Assembly: GCF_001189955.1 (NCBI RefSeq)
Contig: NZ_LFLT01000036.1
Span: 1-43,718 of the forward strand
Length of the DNA: 43,718 nucleotides
Reading direction: 5' to 3'
Source: Herbaspirillum chlorophenolicum
Lineage (GTDB): Bacteria > Pseudomonadota > Gammaproteobacteria > Burkholderiales > Burkholderiaceae_D
Shown here: one piece after another, positions 8,022-14,013 of the stretch
Numbering within the stretch: position 1 is the first letter of the stretch
Layout of the letters: each line of letters begins with the position of its first letter
Program-made: the position numbers and the translations under genes
The notes under the pieces: model-generated
The model's input: the letters and a program-made list of their open reading frames with translations, nothing else
Databases searched by the model: none
What the model was told of the DNA's origin: nothing

Positions 8022-9206
8022 ATGACTAATCGCAAGAACGTTCGTCCTGTAGTCCGCACCGCGTACAGTACTCTTACCCAACGCAGCATCGTCGTCGCAC
8101 TGGCTCTCGCGGCACTCGCAGGATGCTCGTCGGTTGGCAGCATACTCGAAGGCGACCGTATCGATTACAAGAGCGCGGAAAAGGCTCGCGGCCCACGACT
8201 GGAAGTCCCTCCCGACCTGACTCAGCTCCAGCGCGACAACCGCTATTCGATCCCCGAGGCAAACAAGGGCGTGGCTACCGCTTCCGGCTATACGCTGGAG
8301 CAACAGACCAAGCCGACGGCTGAAGTCGCCTCCGTGGCGCCGCAAGCCAACGGCAGCGACATCCGCATCGAGCGCGACGGCACCCAGCGCTGGCTGGTGG
8401 TCAAGCAGTCGCCCGAAGTCCTGTGGCCGCAGATCAAGGATTTCTGGCAGGACAGCGGTTTCCTGATCAACATCGAATCGCCGGACACCGGCGTGATGGA
8501 AACCGACTGGGCTGAAAACCGCGCCAAGATCCCGCAAGACTTCGTGCGCAACACACTGGGCAAGGTATTCGACTCACTGTACTCGACCGGCGAACGCGAC
8601 AAGTTCCGCACCCGCCTGGAGCGCGGCCCGAACGGCACCACTGAAATCTTCATCAGCCACCGCGGCGCCGAAGAAGTGCTGACCGGCTCGGCCAAGGAAA
8701 CCTCGGTATGGACCGCGCGTCCGTCCGACCCGGGCCTGGAAGCTGAATTCCTGGCGCGCCTGATGGTGCGCCTGGGCGCCGAAGAAACCAAGGCCAAGGC
8801 TGCCGTGGCCAATGCCCCGTCGCTGCAGGCGCGTTCCAAGCTGTTGAAGAGCACTTCCGGTTCCAGCGTCCAGGTCGATGAAAGTTTCGACCGCGCATGG
8901 CGCCGCGTCGGCCTGGCACTGGACCGTGTCGGCTTCACAGTGGAAGACCGCGACCGCACCCAAGGTACCTATTTCGTGCGCTATGTCGACCAGAACCAGG
9001 ACGCCAAGGACAAGAAGGATCAGGGCTTCTTCTCGCGCATCTTCTCCAGCTCCAAGGATAAGGACAAGACCGCCGCCAAGTACCGCATCGTGGTCAAGGG
9101 CAGCGGCGACAGCAGCAACATCGTGGTCCAGAACGGCGAAGGCAAGCCTGAGGTCTCCGATACCGCTGACAAGATCCTCGGTCTGTTGAACGACCAGCTG
9201 AAGTAA
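8022..9206 (+). CDS. bamC: Outer membrane assembly lipoprotein BamC
   Basis: Lipoprotein subunit of the BAM complex that folds beta-barrel proteins into the outer membrane. The N-terminus has a hydrophobic stretch at about 22-33 and a lipobox LAGC with the lipidated Cys35. Residues 36-85 are the extended, low-structure BamC N-terminal stretch (DYKSAEKARG, LEVPPDLT), and two helix-grip domains follow at about 105-225 and 265-393. The 394 residues are longer than E. coli BamC (344). The signal peptide is long, with a 21-residue polar N-region; no in-frame internal ATG is available before the hydrophobic segment, so the ATG at 8022 is kept. Its position after dapA supports the identification. 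Confidence 0.93.
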   Translation: MTNRKNVRPVVRTAYSTLTQRSIVVALALAALAGCSSVGSILEGDRIDYKSAEKARGPRLEVPPDLTQLQRDNRYSIPEANKGVATASGYTLEQQTKPTAEVASVAPQANGSDIRIERDGTQRWLVVKQSPEVLWPQIKDFWQDSGFLINIESPDTGVMETDWAENRAKIPQDFVRNTLGKVFDSLYSTGERDKFRTRLERGPNGTTEIFISHRGAEEVLTGSAKETSVWTARPSDPGLEAEFLARLMVRLGAEETKAKAAVANAPSLQARSKLLKSTSGSSVQVDESFDRAWRRVGLALDRVGFTVEDRDRTQGTYFVRYVDQNQDAKDKKDQGFFSRIFSSSKDKDKTAAKYRIVVKGSGDSSNIVVQNGEGKPEVSDTADKILGLLNDQLK

Positions 9207-9241
9207 GTCGATGTAATGGCAATGCGTTATCGGGGCCGCAC

Positions 9242-10027
9242 ATGAAGTTCGCGAGCCTCGGTAGCGGCAGCGAAGGCAATGCGCTGCTGATTTCGGCCGC
9301 AGCCGGCTCAGATCGTCCCAATGCGGGGACGACCGTGATGCTGGACTGCGGCTTTGCTTTGCGCGAGACCGAAAGGCGCATGCTGCGCGCCGGCATCGAT
9401 CCTTCGGATATTTCCGCCATCGTGGTGACCCACGAACATTCCGATCATGTCAGCGGCGTATTCAAGTTCGCACGCCGTTACCGTATTCCTGTCTGGCTCA
9501 GCTACGGAACCTATCAGGCAATCGCGGACCATGCCGCCGATGTCGACATCCAATTGTGCGCAGACGGCCAGAAGATCGCCATCGGCGACCTTGAACTCAC
9601 TCCCTACACCGTGCCGCACGACGCACGCGAACCAATCCAATACATCGCGAGCGATGGCGACCGGCGCCTTGGTGTGCTGACTGACGCCGGGCAATCGACA
9701 TCGCACATGATCCAGGCATTGGGCGCCTGCGATTCGCTTCTTCTCGAATGCAATCACGATCGCGCCATGCTGGAGAATTCTTCTTATCCGGCTTTTCTCA
9801 AGCGCCGCATCGGTCGGGCGTATGGACACCTGGCCAATGAAACCAGCGCCGAGATCCTGCAGTTGCTCGACAAGAGCCGCCTCAAGCATGTGGTCGGCGC
9901 TCACTTGAGCCGCCAGAACAATACTCCCGAACTGGCCCGCGCAGCCTTGGAGAGCATCCTTGGCAGCAGCTTCGGTGGTATCGATATCGCCTGCCAGGAC
10001 GAGGGTTTCGGCTGGCTCGACGTGTAA
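9242..10027 (+). CDS. MBL-fold metallo-hydrolase (WalJ/YycJ-like)
   Basis: Metallo-beta-lactamase-fold hydrolase of 261 residues. The binuclear metal motif THEHSDH is at 63-69, preceded by the start FASLGSGSEGNALLI typical of the YycJ/WalJ group. LTDAGQ (mid-protein) and GAHLSRQNN (C-terminal third) give further ligands. Gram-positive WalJ is linked to DNA-repair or nuclease-like roles and to the WalKR system; no such two-component system is present here, so that role should not be transferred. It lies 35 bp after bamC and probably ends the dapA operon. Cytosolic, no signal peptide. Confidence 0.9.
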   Translation: MKFASLGSGSEGNALLISAAAGSDRPNAGTTVMLDCGFALRETERRMLRAGIDPSDISAIVVTHEHSDHVSGVFKFARRYRIPVWLSYGTYQAIADHAADVDIQLCADGQKIAIGDLELTPYTVPHDAREPIQYIASDGDRRLGVLTDAGQSTSHMIQALGACDSLLLECNHDRAMLENSSYPAFLKRRIGRAYGHLANETSAEILQLLDKSRLKHVVGAHLSRQNNTPELARAALESILGSSFGGIDIACQDEGFGWLDV

Positions 10028-10409
10028 AGAAAAAGCGAGCAGGTCAGTTGTCTGTCAGCTTTGTCGAAAACATCCCTGAAACATTCTGTTGCGATTTCAT
10101 GTCGGGTTGCACCTTCGGCTTGCCGATATCCGATGTCTTTTTCCTATCCCGATACAAAGGCAGGAATTCTCATGCAGGCATTGAGGGCAAGAAGCCAAAT
10201 GGGCAGTGACTGGATTAAACGGAAGTGAAGGGGCCGTGAAGGGCGCTAAATGCGCATGTCAGGACTTTGTCAGGGCTGGTGAGGAAGAAGGGTGTCCTGG
10301 CCGTAAAAATGCGTCAGGGCTGTTCTATTGAAGGATAGGAGGGACCTTTGTGCGCCGCCTGATCTGCCGATGGTGATCGGAGAGATGCATGGACAAAATT
10401 GCGGACGAA
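10028..10409. other. Gene-free interval after the MBL gene
   Basis: No convincing gene, RNA or repeat is seen. A short open frame at 10172-10228 (18 codons, with an AGGA-like site before its ATG) is too short to support. The interval separates the end of the dapA operon from the bidirectional terminator at 10410. Confidence 0.5.
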
Positions 10410-10437
10410 AAAAAACCGGTCCTGAGACCGGTTTTTT
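10410..10437. terminator. Bidirectional terminator of the Ala-rich lipoprotein gene
   Basis: A symmetrical 12-bp stem AAAAAACCGGTC/GACCGGTTTTTT with a CTGA loop, working on either strand. On the - strand it lies 16 bp beyond the lipoprotein stop codon. A second perfect A/T-rich hairpin, AAAATAATC/GATTATTTT at 10439-10460, overlaps that stop codon. Confidence 0.9.
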
Positions 10438-10453
10438 GAAAATAATCTGATGA

Positions 10454-10711
10454 TTATTTTGCCGGAGCAGCGTCAGCTGGCTTAGCAGCGTCAGCAGCAG
10501 GAGCAGCGTCAGCCGGCTTGGCGGCGTCAGCAGCAGGAGCAGCAGCGGCGTCAGCAGCAGGAGCGGCAGGCGCAGCAGCAGGAGCTTCAGCAGCTGCAGG
10601 TGCAGCAGCAGGTGCTTCAGCAGCAGGTGCTGGTGCAGGAGCTTCTTCCTTCTTACCGCAAGCAGCCAGGGCAACAGCCAACAACGAAGCGATCAACAGA
10701 GTCTTTTTCAT
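10454..10711 (-). CDS. Small Ala/Pro-rich lipoprotein
   Basis: An 85-residue exported lipoprotein. A short basic N-terminus (MKK), a hydrophobic core and a lipobox LAAC with Cys18 are followed by GKKEE. The mature part is almost entirely Ala and Pro with Glu, Asp and Lys, and it ends in Asp-Ala-Ala-Lys-Pro-Ala-Asp-Ala-Ala-Pro-type repeats. No globular domain is expected; it may be an extended peptidoglycan- or membrane-tethered spacer. The ATG is preceded by GAAGGAATATTC, a good ribosome binding site. It stands alone, with its own terminator and an unusually complex upstream region. The repetitive GCT/GCA codons also create a spurious Leu-rich frame on the same strand. Function unknown. Confidence 0.85.
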   Translation of the reverse strand: MKKTLLIASLLAVALAACGKKEEAPAPAPAAEAPAAAPAAAEAPAAAPAAPAADAAAAPAADAAKPADAAPAADAAKPADAAPAK

Positions 10712-10746
10712 GAATATTCCTTCAATATTTAAAAATTGTGCGATGA

Positions 10747-10764
10747 ATAATTACCGGTAATTAT
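10747..10764. promoter_or_regulatory. 18-bp perfect palindrome in the lipoprotein leader
   Basis: ATAATTACCGGTAATTAT reads identically on both strands and lies 35 bp upstream of the lipoprotein start codon, inside the predicted transcribed leader. It has no loop, which fits a DNA operator for a dimer better than an RNA hairpin. The binding protein is unknown. Confidence 0.5.
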
Positions 10765-10874
10765 CGCTCTACAGGAGGCTCTCGCCGTACTTGGAAACCT
10801 TGCGGTTTCGTTTCGGTTCTTGCTTCTTTTTACTGCCGAAACTTGCTCGGACAACGAAAACTTTCCAGCCCGTC

Positions 10875-10911
10875 ATTATAGCTATTTTTTGCCGAAATCA
10901 CACCGAAATCA
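10875..10911 (-). promoter_or_regulatory. Lipoprotein promoter with 11-bp-phased direct repeats
   Basis: On the - strand, TATAAT (10875-10880) has no recognisable -35 box. In its place are two exact copies of TGATTTCGG (+ strand CCGAAATCA at 10892-10900 and 10903-10911), 11 bp apart and on the same face of the helix. OmpR/PhoB-family activators bind direct repeats of this spacing in place of a -35 box. The regulator's identity is inference. Confidence 0.45.
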
Positions 10912-10928
10912 TTCTTTTTCGTAAGAAT

Positions 10929-10944
10929 TTGTAAGTTCTTACAA
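10929..10944. promoter_or_regulatory. Palindrome TTGTAAG-TT-CTTACAA
   Basis: Perfect 7-bp arms around TT, with a further GTAAGAA half-site at 10921-10927. It lies about 50-70 bp upstream of the lipoprotein -10 box and about 95 bp beyond the roxA stop codon. It is a candidate binding site for a dimeric regulator. Confidence 0.4.
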
Positions 10945-11039
10945 TTAAAACCATGAGGCCGGAGGGCCTTTATCCAAGCCGTTTTCCGTCGATTGTCGAA
11001 TGGTCAATCCGGTGTGTTTTGGGGAGATTTTGAAGCAAA

Positions 11040-12161
11040 TCAAGAGAACTCTATCCACCCGCTTTCATGCCATTGATGCAGGGCTTCGAGCAGGTCTTCC
11101 GAGGCGTCTGCGAATTCCGATTTTTCCAGCCGGCGATGGTTGGCCAGTTTCATGAGGATGGTTTTGTCGGCGCGTCCGACCTGGAACGACTCGCCGTTGA
11201 TGAACACGTTCGAACCGCGATAGAGCATCTGCGATTTGCGATGCAATGCCAATCCGCGCTTTTTCGCGCCCTGGAAAAAGCGAGCAAACGATAACTGCTC
11301 GGCGGGCGGTTCGAAGAACACGCTGGGTTTGGGTTCCGACAAGTGCTGGCCGAGGAAAATGGTGATGTCGTCGTCGGTGAAACGGATCTTGTTCAATTCG
11401 TCTCGCATGCGGCCGATCATGCCGGTCGGCAGTTCTGCCGGGTTGGCACTGTGCTTGAGGTCGGGATCGGCATAGCGGCCGGGCAGGTCGATGGTGTCCA
11501 TCATGAAGTCGAGGAAGGACTCGCCCAGTTCCTGGTAGGCCGGCGCGCGAAATCCGATGGAATACGTCATGCATTCGCCGACTGCGGTGCCGTCGTGCGC
11601 GTAGTGCGGCGGCAGGTAGAGCATGTCGCCCGGTTCGAGCACGAATTCTTCTTCCGGCTGGAAGTTGCTCAATATTTTCAGCGGCACGCCATCTTCCAGC
11701 GACAGGTCGTCCTGTGCGCTGATGCGCCAGCGGCGCTGGCCATGCGCCTGCAGCAGGAACACGTCATAGGAATCGAAGTGCGGACCGACGCCACCGCCAT
11801 CGCTGGCATAGCTGATCATCAGGTCGTCCAGGCGCGCGTCGGGGATGAAGCGGAACCGGCGCAGCAGCGCATCGGCATCGGGGTGATGCAGGTTCACGCC
11901 TTGCACCAGCAGCGTCCATGCTTTTTGCTTGAGTGCGGGCAGTTTGGCGATGGGGCCGTGTTGCATGTCCCAGCCATCCGGGCGGTGCGTGATCAGGCGC
12001 GACTCGACGTCGTCCCTCCTGGCCAGGTCGAACAGTTCTGCACGCGGCAGCGGCGCCTGAAAGCCGGGAATGGCCTGGCGGATCAGCAGTGGTTTCTTGT
12101 GCCAGTAGTCACGCAGGAATTGGGCGGGCGTGAGGCCGCCGAGCAGGGCAAGTTTTTCCAT
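11040..12161 (-). CDS. roxA: Ribosomal protein L16 arginine hydroxylase (RoxA/YcfD-like cupin)
   Basis: 2-oxoglutarate- and Fe(II)-dependent JmjC/cupin oxygenase. The iron-binding HxD is HFD at residues 128-130 (GPHFDSYDVFLLQ), and the third ligand is His189 in PPHYAHDG, equivalent to H125, D127 and H187 of E. coli YcfD. The strand motif GQRRWRI and the segment MTYSIGFRAP are also family hallmarks. YcfD hydroxylates an arginine of ribosomal protein L16. The 373 residues match E. coli, including a C-terminal winged-helix-like domain. A - strand TATAAT (12168-12173) ends only 6 bp before the ATG, suggesting a near-leaderless mRNA. It is divergent from slyD. Confidence 0.92.
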   Translation of the reverse strand: MEKLALLGGLTPAQFLRDYWHKKPLLIRQAIPGFQAPLPRAELFDLARRDDVESRLITHRPDGWDMQHGPIAKLPALKQKAWTLLVQGVNLHHPDADALLRRFRFIPDARLDDLMISYASDGGGVGPHFDSYDVFLLQAHGQRRWRISAQDDLSLEDGVPLKILSNFQPEEEFVLEPGDMLYLPPHYAHDGTAVGECMTYSIGFRAPAYQELGESFLDFMMDTIDLPGRYADPDLKHSANPAELPTGMIGRMRDELNKIRFTDDDITIFLGQHLSEPKPSVFFEPPAEQLSFARFFQGAKKRGLALHRKSQMLYRGSNVFINGESFQVGRADKTILMKLANHRRLEKSEFADASEDLLEALHQWHESGWIEFS

Positions 12162-12167
12162 GGCGAC

Positions 12168-12173
12168 ATTATA
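12168..12173 (-). promoter_or_regulatory. -10 box of roxA
   Basis: TATAAT on the - strand, 6 bp from the roxA ATG. No clear -35 is seen. If it is used, transcription would start at or near the start codon. Confidence 0.45.
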
Positions 12174-12206
12174 GAACGGCGCAAAGGCGGTGCAGTTTGA
12201 TGCAGG

Positions 12207-12212
12207 TATAAT
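12207..12212 (+). promoter_or_regulatory. -10 box of slyD
   Basis: TATAAT in the context GGTATAATCCCGC, a frequent betaproteobacterial promoter pattern. No good -35 is seen. It would give slyD a leader of about 170 nt. Confidence 0.45.
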
Positions 12213-12243
12213 CCCGCTTTGATTTATCGAGCTTTGATTTAAG

Positions 12244-12285
12244 AAGAGTCCTTGCCGCGCGGGAATGGCAAGGGGGAATGCTCTT
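12244..12285 (+). other. Nested stem-loop in the slyD leader
   Basis: CCTTGCC (12250-12256) pairs with GGCAAGG (12267-12273) around a 10-nt loop, and the outer AAGAG (12244-12248) pairs with CTCTT (12281-12285). The structure lies about 105 nt upstream of the slyD start codon. It may be a regulatory or stabilising RNA element; no known riboswitch class is recognised. Confidence 0.4.
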
Positions 12286-12390
12286 TGGCCCCACTATGCC
12301 CAGCCATGAACGGCAAGCGCCGCAGAAAGCGGCATTGAAAGCATGGCAGGCCGCTCCCGCACCCAATACCGTTAGTAAAGGACCCATACG

Positions 12391-12930
12391 ATGAAAATCG
12401 CAAAGAACACCGTAGTCTCCGTGAAATACAAATTGTCGGACGCGCAAAACAACCTGATCGAGGAAAGCAGCGAGCCGATGGTCTACCTTCACGGCGGTTA
12501 CCAGAACACGCTGCCCAAGATCGAAGAAGCGCTGGACGGCAAGGAAACCGGTTTCAACACCACCATCCAGGTCGAGCCGGAAGATGCCTTCGGCGAGTAC
12601 GACTCCAACCTGGTCAAGATCGAACCGCTGTCGCGCCTGCCGCAGCCAACCGAAGTCGGCATGCAGTTCGAAGGCTCGCCGGACGATGATGGCGAAGAAT
12701 CGGTCATCTTCACCGTCACCGAAGTAGCCGACGGCAAGGCCGTGCTGGATGGCAACCATCCGCTGGCCGGCATCGCGCTGCGCTTTGAATTGTCCGTGAC
12801 GGAAGTGCGTGCCGCCTCCGAAGAGGAAATTACCCACGGCCACGTGCATGGCCCGCATGGACATCATCACCATCATGATGACGATGCCGGTGAAGACGGC
12901 GACCATTTCCGCAGCCACCCGCTGAGCTGA
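12391..12930 (+). CDS. slyD: FKBP-type peptidyl-prolyl isomerase SlyD
   Basis: Cytosolic prolyl isomerase and chaperone that also binds nickel and other divalent metals. The FKBP half includes YLHGG at 32-36 and LPKIEEALDGKETG. The middle (about 70-130) is the insert-in-flap chaperone domain, with PEDAFGEYD at its entry. The C-terminus, from about residue 147, is rich in His and Asp (a run of five His inside GHHHHHDDD), the metal-binding tail that feeds hydrogenase and other nickel enzymes in E. coli. The 179 residues are slightly shorter than in E. coli (196) and have no Cys-rich tail. A modest AAAGGA lies before the ATG. Confidence 0.95.
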   Translation: MKIAKNTVVSVKYKLSDAQNNLIEESSEPMVYLHGGYQNTLPKIEEALDGKETGFNTTIQVEPEDAFGEYDSNLVKIEPLSRLPQPTEVGMQFEGSPDDDGEESVIFTVTEVADGKAVLDGNHPLAGIALRFELSVTEVRAASEEEITHGHVHGPHGHHHHHDDDAGEDGDHFRSHPLS

Positions 12931-12955
12931 TCCGGACTCCGGCTCGCTTCAAATG

Positions 12956-12987
12956 AAAACGCCCGCAGCATTTGCTGCGGGCGTTTT
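12956..12987. terminator. Bidirectional terminator between slyD and the convergent gene
   Basis: A 14-bp stem AAAACGCCCGCAGC/GCTGCGGGCGTTTT with an ATTT loop. It serves slyD on the + strand and the mutS-linked gene on the - strand. Confidence 0.93.
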
Positions 12988-13043
12988 GCTTTCCGGGAGC
13001 GGGGACCTGTTCAGATCCCGGAACATGCCGGGGAAATGCGAGT

Positions 13044-13970
13044 TCAGCGCCGTTCGCCATCCGCATCGGCCACCGCAAACAATTGCGGCAGATGGTCGTC
13101 CACCACGATCTTCAGCCAGCGCTCTCCCGTGCCTACGCTGCCCAGGTTGCCGCTCCACAGGATATGCGGCGGGGCCTTGTTCTTTATGGTTTCGCCATGC
13201 ACGACCAGTACCCGGCCCCGGTACTTGCCGGCCAGATCGGAGAAGGTGCGGCGCATCTCGGCGAAACCGTCGCGCTGGGTACGGAAAAAGGAGCGCTTTG
13301 GGGGCGAGCCAAAGGGATTACCGTCGGTGAAGAACACGATGGCGGCCGACTTTTTCAGGGCAGCGAAGGCGAACAAGTGCTGCAGCCAGTTGCGGTTGGC
13401 GATCAGGCGGTCTTCGAACTCGTTGTTGCGGCCGCCGTCGAGCAAAAAGTGGTTGTTGCCGGCCGGCAGGTTGACGGTGGCGAACAGGACGTTGCCGACC
13501 TCCCAGCGCGAATTCTCTGCATAGCTGCGGAACTTGGCCGTGAGCGATTGGCGCAGCAGCGGCAGCTTGCTGGCGCCGAAAGAGAATTCCCCGGTGTAGA
13601 ACAGTTCGCGCATGCGCGCCAGGCGCTCGATGGCGTCGGAACGTTGTTCGTGGTCTCGGCAGGAAATCCAGTCGCTGGCGGCCAGCGACATGATCACGCC
13701 ATTTTGCGCGTGCGAGAGGATGTCATGCCGCTGGCTGTACAGCGCATCGTCGCAAGGCTCGGAAGGCGATTTGATGCCGTTGACCACGACGAAGGCCAGA
13801 TTGTCGGCATCGGTTTCGGCAATTGCCCGGCGCAAGGGTTCTTCTCCACTGCCGCCGGCAAACGCATGGCTGATCATGCCGAAAGCGAAGTCTTGCGGCG
13901 CTGCCGATGCCGGCCATGCCGCCAGGGCAGCGGCAACGGCAAGCAGGGCAGTGGGCAGGAAGCGTGTCAT
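13044..13970 (-). CDS. Uncharacterised exported protein, possibly phosphoesterase-like
   Basis: A 308-residue protein with a clear Sec signal peptide (MTRF, hydrophobic Ala/Leu core, cleavage likely after PASA near residue 23). The mature protein begins QDFAFGMISHAF. Segments such as LAFVVVNGIKS, EPCDDALY, SLAASDW and RVLVVHGE, and two Cys (in EPCDD and WISCRD) that could form a disulphide, recall periplasmic metallophosphoesterase-like proteins annotated in Burkholderiales. The standard GDxHxD/GNHD motifs are not present, so enzymatic activity is uncertain. The gene follows mutS by 43 bp on the same strand and is probably co-transcribed, although no functional link to mismatch repair is evident. 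Confidence 0.8.
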   Translation of the reverse strand: MTRFLPTALLAVAAALAAWPASAAPQDFAFGMISHAFAGGSGEEPLRRAIAETDADNLAFVVVNGIKSPSEPCDDALYSQRHDILSHAQNGVIMSLAASDWISCRDHEQRSDAIERLARMRELFYTGEFSFGASKLPLLRQSLTAKFRSYAENSRWEVGNVLFATVNLPAGNNHFLLDGGRNNEFEDRLIANRNWLQHLFAFAALKKSAAIVFFTDGNPFGSPPKRSFFRTQRDGFAEMRRTFSDLAGKYRGRVLVVHGETIKNKAPPHILWSGNLGSVGTGERWLKIVVDDHLPQLFAVADADGERR

Positions 13971-14013
13971 TGTCGGTTCGGCATCGGTTTCGGTCTGCGG
14001 TCAAGCCACCAGG

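Larger units (their letters stand above)
10712..11039. other. Regulatory interval between the lipoprotein gene and roxA
   Basis: This 328-bp A/T-rich stretch holds, in order: the lipoprotein ribosome binding site, an 18-bp palindrome (10747-10764), a small hairpin GGAAACC/GGTTTCG region near 10793, a - strand TATAAT (10875-10880), two CCGAAATCA direct repeats (10892-10911), the palindrome TTGTAAG-TT-CTTACAA (10929-10944) and a weak AGGCC/GGCCT hairpin near 10956 that may end roxA transcription. No open frame is supported. Confidence 0.6.

Noticed and set aside
10028..10409. Small RNA or tRNA in the gap after the MBL gene
   Set aside because: No cloverleaf, promoter/terminator pair on the + strand or other recognisable RNA fold was found.
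10270..10674. 134-codon Leu-rich frame
   Set aside because: It is a frame-shifted reading of the repetitive Ala codons of the small lipoprotein; it reads through the terminator and has no signal of its own.
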